A stretch of 64,000 bases of DNA from Flaccisagitta enflata (taxonomy: Eukaryota > Chaetognatha > Sagittoidea > Aphragmophora): positions 11,222,001-11,286,000 of the forward strand of contig OZ231128.1 of the NCBI GenBank assembly GCA_965153355.1, given 5' to 3'. Shown in pieces: positions 32,101 through 45,823 of the stretch. The notes under the pieces were generated by a model. The model made no database searches. It was not told the DNA's origin and worked only from the letters and a program-made list of their open reading frames with translations. A program made the position numbers and the translations under genes. Position 1 is the first letter of the stretch. Each line of letters opens with the position of its first letter.

Positions 32101-35100
32101 GCGATATGGAATATGGATTCGATACAAAATGTTACAAATCCCTTCCCCCCTCTGTTCTTTTAAGATAAGAAGAGTCATCATAAAAGACCGTTGGCCAATT
32201 TGGGCCGTTATGCGGGATCGGTTGATCCGCGATTACTTCTATTCTCGATCCTCATTACATTACCGATCGCTCTGCCTTCTTAATCCATGATTTCACGAGT
32301 GAAAGGTATCTCCTTCCGACCCTTTCATCTCTCAGGCGTCGGCGGCCAAGAATCAGAAACCCACTCGGCATATTCCGTCCATGCCCGAACGCATTCTCGA
32401 TGCCCCGAACTTTTTTGATGATTACTACCTAAATCTCCTCGACTGGTGAGTGCAAAAAGTTGGTCATAGACATTGACACATGTAATCTTTTCCGATTTAT
32501 AAGCTTTTTCTCGAGACATCTTTCCTTTAATGACTACTAATAGTTTTCGTGGATCCGGATGAAACACTATGAAGCGCTTCCAAGGCTCTCATGATCTCAT
32601 CCTTATGTATGTACAGTCAGCGGACAAAACACAATAGGTATATATATCACTCCGTTAGTTTTGATCCAACGCACTGATGTTAAACAGAATGCTGTAAACA
32701 ACAACTGGTTGTTGAAATTACAGCCGGCTGTTAAGTTACAAAGTTGGCAAAAATCCAACTTTCACGAAATAGAATGAGACCTGCAGATTCTTAATCCTGA
32801 TGAAATTCTAAGAAGTTTGATATGTCATAACATATACTTTTACATGAAAATGAAAAAAAAATTATCATTGTTTAATTTAATTATAACGCAATGTTAAAAA
32901 AAATATCTTTTACAAAAAATATTCAGTGTGACATATCAAACTTCTCAGAATTTCATCAGGAGTATGAATCTGCAGGTCTCATTCTATTAAGGAAAAATTG
33001 GATTTTTGCCAGCTTTGTAACTTAACAGCCGGCTGTAATTTCAACAACCAGTTGTTGTTTACAGCATTTTGTTCAACATCAGTGGGTTGGATCAAAACCA
33101 ACGGAGTGGTATATATACCTATTGTGTTTTGTCCGCTGACTGTGTATGTATGTAAGTTAGGGGTTGAATTGTCAATCTTTCAAGGGGTAGGCCTTTAATC
33201 ACCACCTATTAAGAATTACCCATCTCAACTATAGCACTCCTCAACCACCACTTTCGTAACGTTAGCTGTCAGTACGCTGCTGTAATGCAGGGAACTATTG
33301 TTGTCATAAGGTTGAGCACAAATGTGTTAGCTGTAATGAAAGGGAACTGTCATTGTCATCAGGTCAAGCAAGAGTGTTAGCTGCCACCACGCTGGTGTAA
33401 TGTAAGGGAACTGTTGTTGTCATTAGATCGAGCACAAATGTGTTAGCTGTCAGTATGCTGGTGTATTGTATGGGATAATGGGAACTTTCATCATCATCAG
33501 GTTGAGCAAGAATGGGTTAGCTGTCACTATGCCGTTGTAATGTAAAGGAACTGTCATTGTCATCAGATCAAGCACACATGTGTTAGCTATCACTGCACTG
33601 GTGTAATTTAAGGGAACTGTTGTTGTCATTAGGTCAAACACGAATGTGTTAGCTGTCAGTACGCTGGTGCAATGCAAGGGACTTATCATTATTAGGTTGA
33701 ACACAAATGCGTAAGCTGTCAATACACTTGTGTAATGTGAGGTGACTCTCGTTGTCATCAGGTCGAGCGCAAATGTATAAGCTGTCAATACAACGGTGTA
33801 ATGCGAGGAAACTATCATTAACTTCAGGTTGAGCACAAATGTATCAGCTGTTACGTGAGGGGATTGTCGTTGTCTCAGGTTGAGTACAAATGTGTTGGCT
33901 GTCAATATGCTGGTGTAATGTGAGGGGACTATCAGTCATCAGGTCGAGCTCAAATTAGTTAGCTGTCAATACGCTGGTGTAATATGGAGGAACTGTTGTT
34001 GTCATCAGGTCGAGCATGAATGTGTTAGCTGTCACTACACTGGTGTATTGTAAGGAGACTGTCATTGTCATCAGGTCGAGCACGAATGTGTTGGCGGTTG
34101 GTTTGAGTGACGCGATTTACACGTGGAACGCAGAAACCGGAAATATCGACTTATTGATGGAAGCACCAGAAGAGCGCGAAAACGGCTACCCAAGGTATGA
34201 ATAGAGAATATAGTTCAGTGGTATATGTGGCATCCGGGTGTTTCAATATGCAATAGTTTTTTTGATGAAACCATCAACATCAAACCGTATAAACTATAAA
34301 ATTTTAAGATTTATAGCATTTTTATTTTGTAAAATATCATTTATTTTCTATTTATTTCATAACCCCTTTTTAGCTGCTAATTTGTATATTGCTGTGTTGA
34401 TGGTTTTGTATCATAATCATTGTTCATGAACTTAATCAAATTTAAATGCATGAATATCTTAGTGCTAATACTAGTTGTAACCAAGTAAAAATTATCTATT
34501 TACCACCAAAGTTGTAAAAAGAGACAATAACAAATATTTTCTGTAAAAGTTATGGGTCTTATTTTCCGTAAAACTGAGTGCAGATGCTGGTAATAGGTAT
34601 ATTTTTGACAATCGTTTTCTTGTGCTAAAAAAATGGAAGATAAATGAAAATTTAAAAGATAGAAATTTTAAGTCTTAAAAATATTTTATTTACACTCCCT
34701 GATGTCGATGTCGATCAACAATACTCTTGCAAGTTGACACACCCGAATGTGGCAGTGGTACAATGTGATAGATCGGCGTTATTGTTAGTGACTCCTTGAC
34801 TTTTATGTGACTCCCTGACATAACACCCCTCTCAAAATTAGGCGAACTGGGATCAGAGCAAGTCTGAAAATGCTTTATAGATCACTTATGAAGAGTCTGA
34901 GTGTTAAGTCAACTTAAAAATATGTAATTCCCAGCATGGTTTAACGAAAATTGTCTAAAGAATGTCAACACTGGCTCCTAATCTCTTCCTGTGATTGATA
35001 TCATGCTACGGTATTTATGATGGGAGTTCCAAATTGACCAGTGAAACCAACCTATTTGTCAAGGGACTCGGTCACTTTGTGGGGCTGTTCATTATTCCTA

Positions 35101-38074
35101 ATGCGTCATTGTTGCTTGGTAGTTACATTGCAACTCGGGAATGGCAGTTTTCTCCCCACTCACATGGAAAAAAAAATAAGAATTTTGTGCGGTCTCCTCA
35201 TAATAAGATATCTTGTCAAAATCATACAAAATCTTCCACCACCCTTTTGACATTATGTACAACAAGGGCCCCCTACTAGCGCGAATGCTTTATTTGGCCT
35301 CGGTTTGCAAAGATACTATGTCTGAGCTATCTCTTTGTCAAATTTCAGCCCTCTCAATGCATTTTTGTCCTCGACGATCAGTTTACGTCGAGGACTATAA
35401 CATAGCACTGATCGTGTAGTGAGTCGTTGTTGTGTGTTGTTGTTTGTTGTCGTGTCAACCCTTAAAAACTTGGGAACCAGTACTCAGATGTTGATGAAAC
35501 TTGGTCAGTGTTATTTTTACAGCATTACTATCCTGTGTACCAACTTTCAACAACATTCATAAATATTTAATACCCTTTGCTTATTATTTTTGTAGTAATA
35601 TTATTCCTGGACTTGTGCAATTTACATAGGGGAAGGGTAGCAAAGGTTCACCAATGTTGTTCAAACTTGTTGTGAAGGTTTATTGCATCAATTAAAGCTC
35701 CCCTACAAGATTTCAGATAATTCTGAGTATTGGTTTAGAAGATATAAGGGTATTTTGCTAGTAATATTAATTCCTAGACTTGTGCAATTTACATAGGGGA
35801 ATAGTAGTAAAGGTGCACCAATGTTGTTCAAACTTGTTGTGAAGGTTCATTGCATCAATTAAAGCTCCCCTGCAAGATTTCAGAAAATTCTGAGTATTGG
35901 TTAAGAAAATATAAGGGTATTTATGATGTATCTAGTAACATTATTTCTTGACTTATGAAATTTTTTTTGAAAAATTTTTTTTTCTTAAATTTTTTTTTTT
36001 TTGAAAAATTTTTTTTTTTATGAAAAATTTTTTTTTTTTTGACAAAATTTTTTGAAAAAAATTTTTTTTTTTAATTTTTTGAAAAAAATTTTTTTTAATT
36101 TTTTTTAAATTTTTTTTTTTTTTTTGGACTTTAAGGTATGCAATTGGTAGCCGGGTCAGACTGAGTAGCCGGGTCAGACTGAGTAGCCGGGTCAGACTGA
36201 GTAGCCGGGTCAGACTGAGTAGCCGGGTCAGACTGAGTAGCCGGGTCAGACTGAGTAGCCGGGTCAGACTGAGTAGCCGGGTCAGACTGAGTAGCCGGGT
36301 CAGACTGAGTAGCCGGGTCAGACTGAGTAGCCGGTCAGACTGAGTAGCCGGGTCAGACTGAGTAGCCGGGTCAGACTGAGTAGCCGGGTCAGACTGAGTA
36401 GCCGGGTCAGACTGAGTAGCCGGGTCAGACTGAGTAGCCGGGTCAGACTGAGTAGCCGGGTCAGACTGAGTAGCCGGGTCAGACTGAGTAGCCAGGTCAG
36501 ACTGAGTAGCCGGGTCGGACACCAGATAGACTTCAGTCGAGGACTGTTGTTTTTAAGCTTTTTACTCTCGATTTTGATAACTTTCCCAGTTCGTTTAATT
36601 TTGAGAGGGGTGTTAATAAGGCGAACTGTTGTTGAATTTCATATTTTTGAGTTTGAAAAAGTGATTCAAATTGTACCATGGCATGATTTCACACAATTTC
36701 GGGTATATTCTGTCCAGCTTGAGCTCACTCGCTCCGTAGCACTCCGCTTCGCTCTGCTCTCCTCGCTGCCTCACTTTGCTTACTCCCTCTGCTCACTCCC
36801 TGGCGAGCCGTTGGAATTTATGATTGTGTTCTTGCTGTAAACGCGTTCAATGGGAACAAACGCGTTTACACTGTATCATGTTTTGTTTTTTTGCTCCAGC
36901 GCCATTTCGTGGTCGGATGATGGGAATTTCATGGCCATTGGAACATCGTGGAACGAAGTCGAATTATGGGATGTCAATCAAAAGAAGAAATTGAGAACGA
37001 TGGCAGGTATGCGCAAGATCAGTGATGACTCGGTTTTGGCTTATTTGACTCATGTGTCTCCGACAAACAATATCCTTTAAGGGCGTGTTTCTAGACACAG
37101 ACAATAACGTTTTAAACGGGCCACGCAGTCACTCGCTATGTTTGTTTGCTCGCACCGCTTACTCCACTTTTCTTCGTTTATTCGCTTTGTTTACTCGCTT
37201 CGTTTATTCGCTTCGCTTACTCGCTCAGGTTTGCTACGCTTTCCTTGCTCACTCGCTCTATTCACGTGCTCACTCCCTGACTCGCTCATTCCCTGTGAGA
37301 TGGTTGAACATCATGAAAATGTTCACGCTGAAAACGCGGTTCACGGGATCAAACGCGTTTTTGGTCGTCAGTAGAATCACACCCTTAGTCACTTTCTAAT
37401 TCTATTGGTCTTCAGGACACACGGCTAGAATCGGAGCTCTCAGCTGGAATTCGTTTTTATTAGCCTCGTAAGTTCATATGAATGTAGTATTGCTGTACTA
37501 ACATTGTGTGTGCATCTGACCCCGTTACGGTCTCTATGGAGCCTTTGGATGATAATGGAATTTAGTTTTGTCAACTTTAATTATAATAGAATTTAGTTTT
37601 GTCAAAAGTTGAGTACGAATAAATATCAAATCCTCAATTTGTTTGTTTGCCGCCATCAGCGGATCCCGATCTGGCGCAATTCACCACCACGACGTCCGCG
37701 TGGCCAACCATCTCCAAGGACAAACCGACTTTCACACGCAAGTATGTTGAACTACCCATCCAGGGTTACATGTCCTCCCATGATCTCATGCTCGTGATCT
37801 CATGATCTGGTTCCACTTTCTGAGTCCCTGCTTATTTTGTTATTTCATGGTGTTTGCGGGCTGAAGCACTTGGGTCTTACAAAAAGTGCCACATATCTTC
37901 CGGCTTAAAATCCTTATGGAAATGTCGCTTATATTATTCTTTTAGGATGTTTGCGGGCTGAAGTGGTCTTACGATAAACGCCATCTTGCTTCCGGTGGCA
38001 ACGACAACGTGCTTGCCGTTTGGGGCGCTGATCCTTCCGTCTCTACCCCAATCCATTCCTTCACTCAACATCAG
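29130..38074 (+). CDS. CDC20: Cell division cycle protein 20 (APC/C co-activator), 3' end missing
   Basis: Exons: 29130-29244, 29659-29803, 30589-30717, 31460-31745, 32336-32445, 34075-34194, 36900-37006, 37416-37467, 37660-37741, 37946-38074; 1275 nt, 425 codons, every junction in phase. CDC20 recruits substrates to the anaphase-promoting complex and is held by the spindle checkpoint. Visible parts: MAQFNLE start, C-box DRFIPCR (about residue 125), the [11 protein letters not shown] segment at the position of the Mad2-binding KILR motif, [15 protein letters not shown], and WD40 blades from [20 protein letters not shown] through [45 protein letters not shown] and [14 protein letters not shown]. 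It stops at SFTQHQ; the remaining blades and the C-terminal IR tail (about 165 residues in human CDC20) are not found. Three splice edges carry tandem copies of themselves. Confidence 0.95.
29316..29571 (+). mobile_element. Hairpin-ended repeat with (GAAT)n (AAGTGCG stem)
   Basis: AACAAGGCCAAGCGCGCCTC start, a (GAAT)n tract at 29368-29407, GACCAACCAACCAACCGACC, and a terminal hairpin AAGTGCG-AGGA-CGCACTT plus AAAAAG. In CDC20 intron 1. Confidence 0.88.
30163..30588 (+). repeat. Tandem copies of the CDC20 exon 3 acceptor and exon start
   Basis: Five copies begin at 30163, 30266, 30345, 30424 and 30504, each after a TCTCAG or TCGCAG acceptor and reading AT(C/T/G)GACGACTT(C/T)GAGGTGG. They match the start of exon 3 at 30589 (ATCGACGACTCCGACGCGG). 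The period is about 80 bp, each copy carrying CAATGAATAAACAAACA spacer. In the exon frame most copies soon reach a stop. Confidence 0.92.
30718..30940 (+). repeat. Tandem copies of the CDC20 exon 3 end and donor
   Basis: Four copies of about 50 bp follow the true donor at 30718. Each repeats GGCCGGAGCAGATAGATTCA plus TACCATGCAG; the copied donors are GTAATATC at 30773, lost (GGAAAT) near 30828, GTAATATC at 30881, and GGTAAAAT near 30935. Confidence 0.92.
31176..31348. mobile_element. 173-bp MITE with CAGTGGAACCCCGC ends
   Basis: TA|CAGTAGGACCCCGCCTCATC ... AATAACAGCCTCGC-type complement ending GCGGGGTTCCACTG|TA. TA duplication and CAGT ends suggest Tc1/mariner/pogo. In CDC20 intron 3. Confidence 0.85.
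32614..33142. mobile_element. 529-bp foldback element with CAGTCAGCGGACAAAACA ends
   Basis: CAGTCAGCGGACAAAACACA at the left; the right end is its complement, TTTTGTCCGCTGACTG. A TGTA direct repeat flanks it at 32610-32613 and 33143-33146. The arms are highly complementary throughout. In CDC20 intron 5; a shorter relative lies at 25394-25704. Confidence 0.92.
33255..34074 (+). repeat. Tandem copies of the CDC20 exon 6 acceptor and exon start
   Basis: About twelve copies of a 51-80-bp unit, each with (TCAT)CAG/TAG followed by GTCGAGCACGAATGTGTTAG-like sequence. They begin near 33311, 33363, 33427, 33501, 33567, 33636, 33690, 33759, 33826, 33877, 33938 and 34008. The real exon starts at 34075 with GTCGAGCACGAATGTGTTGG. 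Between copies lies CTGGTGTAATGTAAGGGAAC. Confidence 0.93.
35367..36563. mobile_element. Nested insertion of about 1.2 kb, absent from the sister copy
   Basis: The sister copy at 54128-54720 reads directly from AATGCATTTTT to ACTCTCTATTTT, while here about 1197 bp intervene. The insert begins GTCCTCGACGATCAGTTTAC and has GTCGAGGAC near its other end. It contains a 169-bp direct duplication (35593-35755 and 35762-35920), a poly(T)/GAAAAA tract (35957-36125) and an 18-bp minisatellite. Confidence 0.85.
36145..36520 (+). repeat. 18-bp minisatellite, about 21 units
   Basis: Unit AGTAGCCGGGTCAGACTG, almost perfectly repeated; one unit has lost a G (near 36322) and one reads GCCAGG (near 36490). 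There are no spacers, so it is not a CRISPR array. It lies inside the nested insertion. Confidence 0.97.
36720..36880 (+). mobile_element. Fragment of the CACTCGCTTCG-type element
   Basis: Repeats such as CTCACTCGCTCCG and CACTCCGCTTCGC, then AACGCGTTCAATGGGAAC. It ends about 20 bp before CDC20 exon 7. Confidence 0.6.
37081..37386 (+). mobile_element. CACTCGCTTCG-type element with GGGCGTGTTTCTAG ends
   Basis: Left AAGGGCGTGTTTCTAGACAC; right GTCAGTAGAATCACACCCTT. The core is an array of CTCGCTTCGTTTATTCG-like units. In CDC20 intron 7, about 30 bp before exon 8. Confidence 0.75.
37850..37905 (+). repeat. Decayed single copy of the CDC20 exon 10 start
   Basis: TGTTTGCGGGCTGAAGCACT ... TCTTCCGGC inside intron 9 matches TGTTTGCGGGCTGAAGTGGT ... 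CTTCCGGTG in exon 10 (37946 onward), with small gaps. The distance is about 99 bp. Confidence 0.8.
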
Positions 38075-38403
38075 GTTTGTGCATACATCGCGCAAAATTT
38101 AACATAGCCTTATCAACGTACATCACATGATCAAACATGGTTTCTTGGAGAAAAGGATATCTTTTATCTATCTTTGTTTGAAAAATCAAAGATTAATGTC
38201 TGTTATAGGCGGAATTTGGTTAAAAGCAAGTCCATTTAAGCGGGGTTAAACTAGTTTTATGTTTTCTTGATTAGCCTTGACCAAATTCCACATTAAATTA
38301 TAAGTCTCTCGAAAACTGCTTTAACGCGATTTTACTGTACAACAATGAATCGAGAAGCGCCTCTCGAGAAAATGCTTTACAGTAGTTGGTTTAGAGCTCG
38401 TAC

Positions 38404-39129
38404 CGTTTTGGGGATTGATTAATATGGAACCCGAGGGTACGGAGTTGACATCGGTGACGGCCCAAATGACCGGTTGGCGGCAAGATAAACCTCCGGGAGA
38501 GGGAGCTCCAGTCGTTGTCACGTGAACATGGGGTAAATTGGCATCGGACGAACCACAAACTAGCCATGAAATGAAGGGAAACAAAATGTCAATTAACCAA
38601 CAGTTAATTTACCAACATATAATAGAGTTAATTTACTTGTAAGTTAATTAATCAAAATAGTTCATCTACATTGCATAACAATGGATCGCTACGATTGCTT
38701 CCCTTTAAATAGATTGGGGGAATTTTTTTTCCATTTGCGAAACAAAAGATCAAATGGCATCACCACTAAAGTATCCGGAAACTTTATTTTCACGCCGCTT
38801 TCACCGCTTAAATGAATGAATGAATGGATTTATTATCGACAACATTACAATATTAGCAATTGTAGTAAAATATGCCGGAGGATAGTCTGTTAAAGTCCTA
38901 AGACTTTTTTCCAGTTTGCCGTTCAAACAAAAGTACCTATCCCACCCACTAAATTGAGAAAGTAGTCAATCGCTTCCCCTTCATATCTGACCTCGAGAAT
39001 CGTTATGCGCGGCTTGAGTGGACACCATGACGTCCTTCTCATTTTCGGTGGGCGAGTTTTCGGTGATGGGAGTGACTTCCGGCGAAGGAGAGTGAACAAA
39101 CACGCTCGGCTTCAGTAGAATCGACGGGC
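38404..39129 (-). CDS. Two exons of an unplaced gene, possibly R3H-domain/encore-like
   Basis: Exons 39129-38992 and 38559-38404, both with AG/GT borders, join in phase 1 and leave phase 1 at the end. The first is Ser/Pro/Thr-rich (HSPSPEVTPITENSPTENE). The second contains QPVIWAVTDVNSVPSGSILI followed by NPQNG, which recalls, from memory only, the segment after the R3H domain in R3HDM/encore proteins. No upstream or downstream exons were found. The next ones should lie at higher and lower coordinates, the latter inside the CDC20 region. The piece begins about 330 bp after the last CDC20 exon on the opposite strand, which is odd for either gene. Confidence 0.5.
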
Positions 39130-39172
39130 CTAAGAATAAGATTGAGAGACCATTGGCTACTTTTAACGGTAT

Positions 39173-39420
39173 GGGCGTGTTTCTAGTGACGACTAAAAAC
39201 GCGAATGTTCCCATTGAACGCAAATTCAAAGTGAAAACATTCATTATTTTCAACTCTCAGTGAGCAGAGTGATTTAGTTCATTAACGGAGTGAAAGAACA
39301 AAGCAAGAGTAGCGAAGCATAGCAATGTGGAGCGAGTGAGTGGTGCGAGCGAACAAACGTAGCGAGCGGCCGAGCGGCGCGGCCCGTTTTAAACGCGAAT
39401 CTGTGACTAGTAACGCGCCC
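39173..39420 (-). mobile_element. CACTCGCTTCG-type element, inverted copy
   Basis: GGGCGTGTTTCTAGTGACGA at the left and GACTAGTAACGCGCCC at the right; the core has GAGCGAGTGAGTGG and GAACGTAGCGAGCGG-like units, reading on the minus strand. Confidence 0.75.
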
Positions 39421-39974
39421 TAAATAAATTTGGAAAACATCAAATATACCTGCGCGGCATTCAAAGCAAACTTGCACGCCGCTAACTATACACTACCTGT
39501 CGAGAGCAGGCCGCAAAAATAACTTTCACGCACTAAAACATTACATCTATAACAACCAAAAAGTAGAACTTGAAATAACTTTTTTTTATCTTAACCATTT
39601 TCTAATTGTTTTTCTTAAGTCAGATGAGAAATAGCCAACAACAAAAAATCTTTCAAATTGCGGTACTTCGACGTAGCGTTATTAATTGGATTAAGTTCAA
39701 TATTAGCTTAAAATTATGAGCAGCTTATGACGTTTCTAGTAGCACTAATAGAAATTCTGGTACTAAAGCAGATTAGTCACATCAAAATCACGAAAAGCGG
39801 CGAAGGACGAAATGTAAATACTGCATCAGCAGGCATTCTTCCAAAGGCACATCCAAAGTTTTATTTTGGTAATCAACAAATGGTCTGAATAAAAAAAAAC
39901 ATTGAAATCGAGCTACCACGAAACTGCTTATTGGGAAAAAAATCGAAAAACGTTTTTCGATTTTTTGTGTTTTG

Positions 39975-40223
39975 GGAATAATGCCAAAACGCGAAAAATA
40001 AAAAAGATTCAAAATCATAGCTCCAAAAGTATTGATCGCACAGAATTCTGGTTGGCGTCATCTGAAAGAGGAGAATAAGCTTTCTTAGCTAATACTGCGT
40101 GGCATCATTCGGCCCAAAACACTTACCAACTTCCTCAAACCACTCACGAGAAAAGCGGAAAATCGATTTCCGCCGTAGGTCTCAAAAAGCCGAAGGAATT
40201 CTTCGACTTTTTTCCAAATGATT
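39975..40223 (+). repeat. Dispersed repeat, copy 2
   Basis: Matches 9550-9806 in the same orientation: TATTGATCGCACAGAATTCT, GGCGTCATCTGAAAGAGGAG, CTCAAAAAGCCGAAGG. Confidence 0.75.
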
Positions 40224-40459
40224 AGTTGATTAAACTGAGATATGCATGTAAACGTGCCGAAATATTTTTCCCGCCTAGATAGTACATGCGGAAGTAACCA
40301 TTAGTTATGCCAGTGCGACTTTATTTGCCCCTGACATAGGTCATTGCGGCCCATCATCACCGGATGTTTTTTTCTTCCGTGTTGATTACCGAGAATGAAT
40401 GATCTGCAAAAACCGACTTGATTTCCTTCTAATGCAATGGCGAGTCGAAAATACTTATA

Positions 40460-40700
40460 ATATTTTTTCGTGTTTGTCCTCGCACATCTATAAGAGGTCA
40501 TGTCTGTCCGTTGGTCGCTTGGCCGGTCGGTCTGTCCGACAAGCAAAAGTTAAAACTGCTCAAAACGGAAGACTCCGATGTCTTTCCTCATTCCTACTAT
40601 CTCTCACGCCTTCCCACTTTCATTTTCATTCAGTCGTTCATTCATGCGCCAATTCATTCATTCATTCTTAATCATTAAGGCGCATATATTGGGCTTAACT
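40460..40700 (-). mobile_element. Decayed hairpin-ended repeat with (ATTC)n
   Basis: On the minus strand it keeps the CTCTTATAGATGTGCGAGGAC end, GACCGGCCAAGCGACCAACG, a GAATGAATGAATG tract and AAGCC near the far end. Same layout as 29316-29571. Confidence 0.65.
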
Positions 40701-41258
40701 CGGCTTTATTTTTCGGCGAATTCATTCGTATACTAACTACCTGCTGGATCTAGTTCGACATGGAGACTCTCTGGGCTTACCGCCCTAATCAATATCAGAT
40801 TAATGAATCAAAGACTTTTTTTAACAAATGTTTTAACAAAAATTTTATTCGGAGAATCGATCATATTTTTTTTTCCAAAAGACAATAATATGCTTATTCA
40901 ATAGGGAAAAAGATACGAAAAAACCCCAAAGTATACGCCCCCTCATTTCCCTTTCTATGTTGCGCATTTGGATTACAAAATATCACAAGAACAGTTGGAA
41001 AAACGATATATTGAGGAGAGCTGCTCACGCTAGAAAAATCCAAATGAAGCAACTTTTATATCCACTTTAACCCAAATTGAGGGGGATAAAAAAGAAATGT
41101 TCGATTTATTACGTGGTTGATTGAGAGAGAAAAAACACCAAATTACAGGGGTTTTTTTACTGGTGGACAAAACGCACATTCGGCAGGCGTAAAAATGTCA
41201 ACAACGGCCTAGCCTCACCACAGAGAGGGGAAGTTGGAAAATGAACACCAAATGTTCT

Positions 41259-41303
41259 GTTTTTGTTGGTGTTGTTGTTGTTGTTGTTGTTCTTGCTGTT
41301 GTT

Positions 41304-41369
<66 letters not shown>

Positions 41370-41370
41370 A
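41259..41370 (+). repeat. (TTG)n microsatellite
   Basis: About 35 TTG/GTT units with few interruptions, 1.1 kb beyond the 3' end of the MNK-like gene, in the same strand sense as the coding (CAA)n tracts of that gene. Confidence 0.95.
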
Positions 41371-41743
41371 TTTTACATATATCGTGAAAAAAGGTTTCCT
41401 AATCAATTTCAACGGTCACGCTTTTACACAATACATAGTGGAATTACGAAACAAAATTAAAGTTAAAATGAAAAACAAAAGACAACAGTTTCAGAAAGAG
41501 TTGTCCGTCAGTTTCAAATCTTTTGATAGTTTTCATAGATACATATATAGGGATTTTTTTGGTCTTTTTAGGCTTATGAGAAACAGCCTTTGTATAGTTT
41601 TTTTTTCTATAATATTGGCAAAGGTGGGGTTCATTTTTTTTCCAATGATAAGGTGAAAAATACTAAAGAATCTTTAACGAAAGATAGAGAAAGAACTTTT
41701 CCTATGATGAGGCGTGATTGAGTGGGATGAGAGGGATAATGGG

Positions 41744-41744
<1 letters not shown>

Positions 41745-41780
<36 letters not shown>

Positions 41781-41930
41781 AAAACCTATGTATCGCGACA
41801 GAATAATTCTTAAGTCGCGAGTCGTAAAAGGGGAAAAATGAGGGGTTAATCATAAGAGTTGATGGCGATGGCGCCCAATAAGAAAAAAAAATAAGAGGTT
41901 TGGTGGGGGAGTTTGTCCTTCATGAATTGC

Positions 41931-42020
<90 letters not shown>

Positions 42021-42075
42021 AAGAGAGACAGAGACAGAGTCACACAGAGACAGGGACAGAGACAGAGACAATTTC
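41745..42075 (+). repeat. Two (GA)n tracts and a GACAGA tail
   Basis: 41745-41777 and 41934-42017 are near-pure GA; the second continues as GAAAGAAAGAGAGACAGAGAC to about 42072. Confidence 0.93.
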
Positions 42076-42427
42076 ATTAACTAATCTGTATCACGAAATG
42101 AGAGAAATTGATAAACGACTTTTATCAAAAATGCCGCCCAACGTAAAAAAAATGTATCTTATGACAGTTTTTTCCTCAATCACATTTCAAAAAAAAACTA
42201 GATGAACACATTAAAGCAACCACGCACCCATTAAATGGCCACCACTTGGCCCTATTAACGCACGCAAACACTCACACATACAGAAATATACATGTACATA
42301 TAGAAAATTGTTCCATATATGTATGATATCTCTCCATAAATCTCTCATTCTCAGCCTGTTTTTTTTTTCATGGAAACATTCTTTTTTTTTCATGGAAACA
42401 TTCTTTTTTTCTTTTTCAACATAGAAA

Positions 42428-42433
42428 TTTATT
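42428..42433 (-). terminator. Candidate polyadenylation signal of the MNK-like gene
   Basis: AATAAA on the minus strand only 6 bp after the stop codon (42440-42442). If used, the 3' UTR is extremely short. Confidence 0.4.
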
Positions 42434-42439
42434 TTCTTC

Positions 42440-45728
<3,289 letters not shown>

Positions 45729-45823
45729 CTAAGAATCAAGACCGAAGAGAGGAGAAACCAAAGGTTACTAAAATTGCGTATGTATATGTAGATGATGTGT
45801 ACTCATCAAGGTCGCTCTTGGCA

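Larger units (their letters stand above)
34823..36613. mobile_element. 1.8-kb element with ACACCCCTCTCAAAATTAG ends, carrying a nested insertion
   Basis: TA|ACACCCCTCTCAAAATTAGG ... TTAATTTTGAGAGGGGTGT|TA. The copy at 54128-54720 is the same element without the insertion. In CDC20 intron 6. Confidence 0.9.

Noticed and set aside
33450-33905. Minus-strand 151-residue repetitive protein
   Set aside because: It is a reading of the acceptor-copy array in CDC20 intron 5.
36145-36520. CRISPR-like array
   Set aside because: The 18-bp units are contiguous without spacers, and the genome is eukaryotic.
41234-41656. Cys-rich or poly-Leu frame on the plus strand
   Set aside because: It is produced by the (TTG)n microsatellite; no splice sites or conserved sequence.
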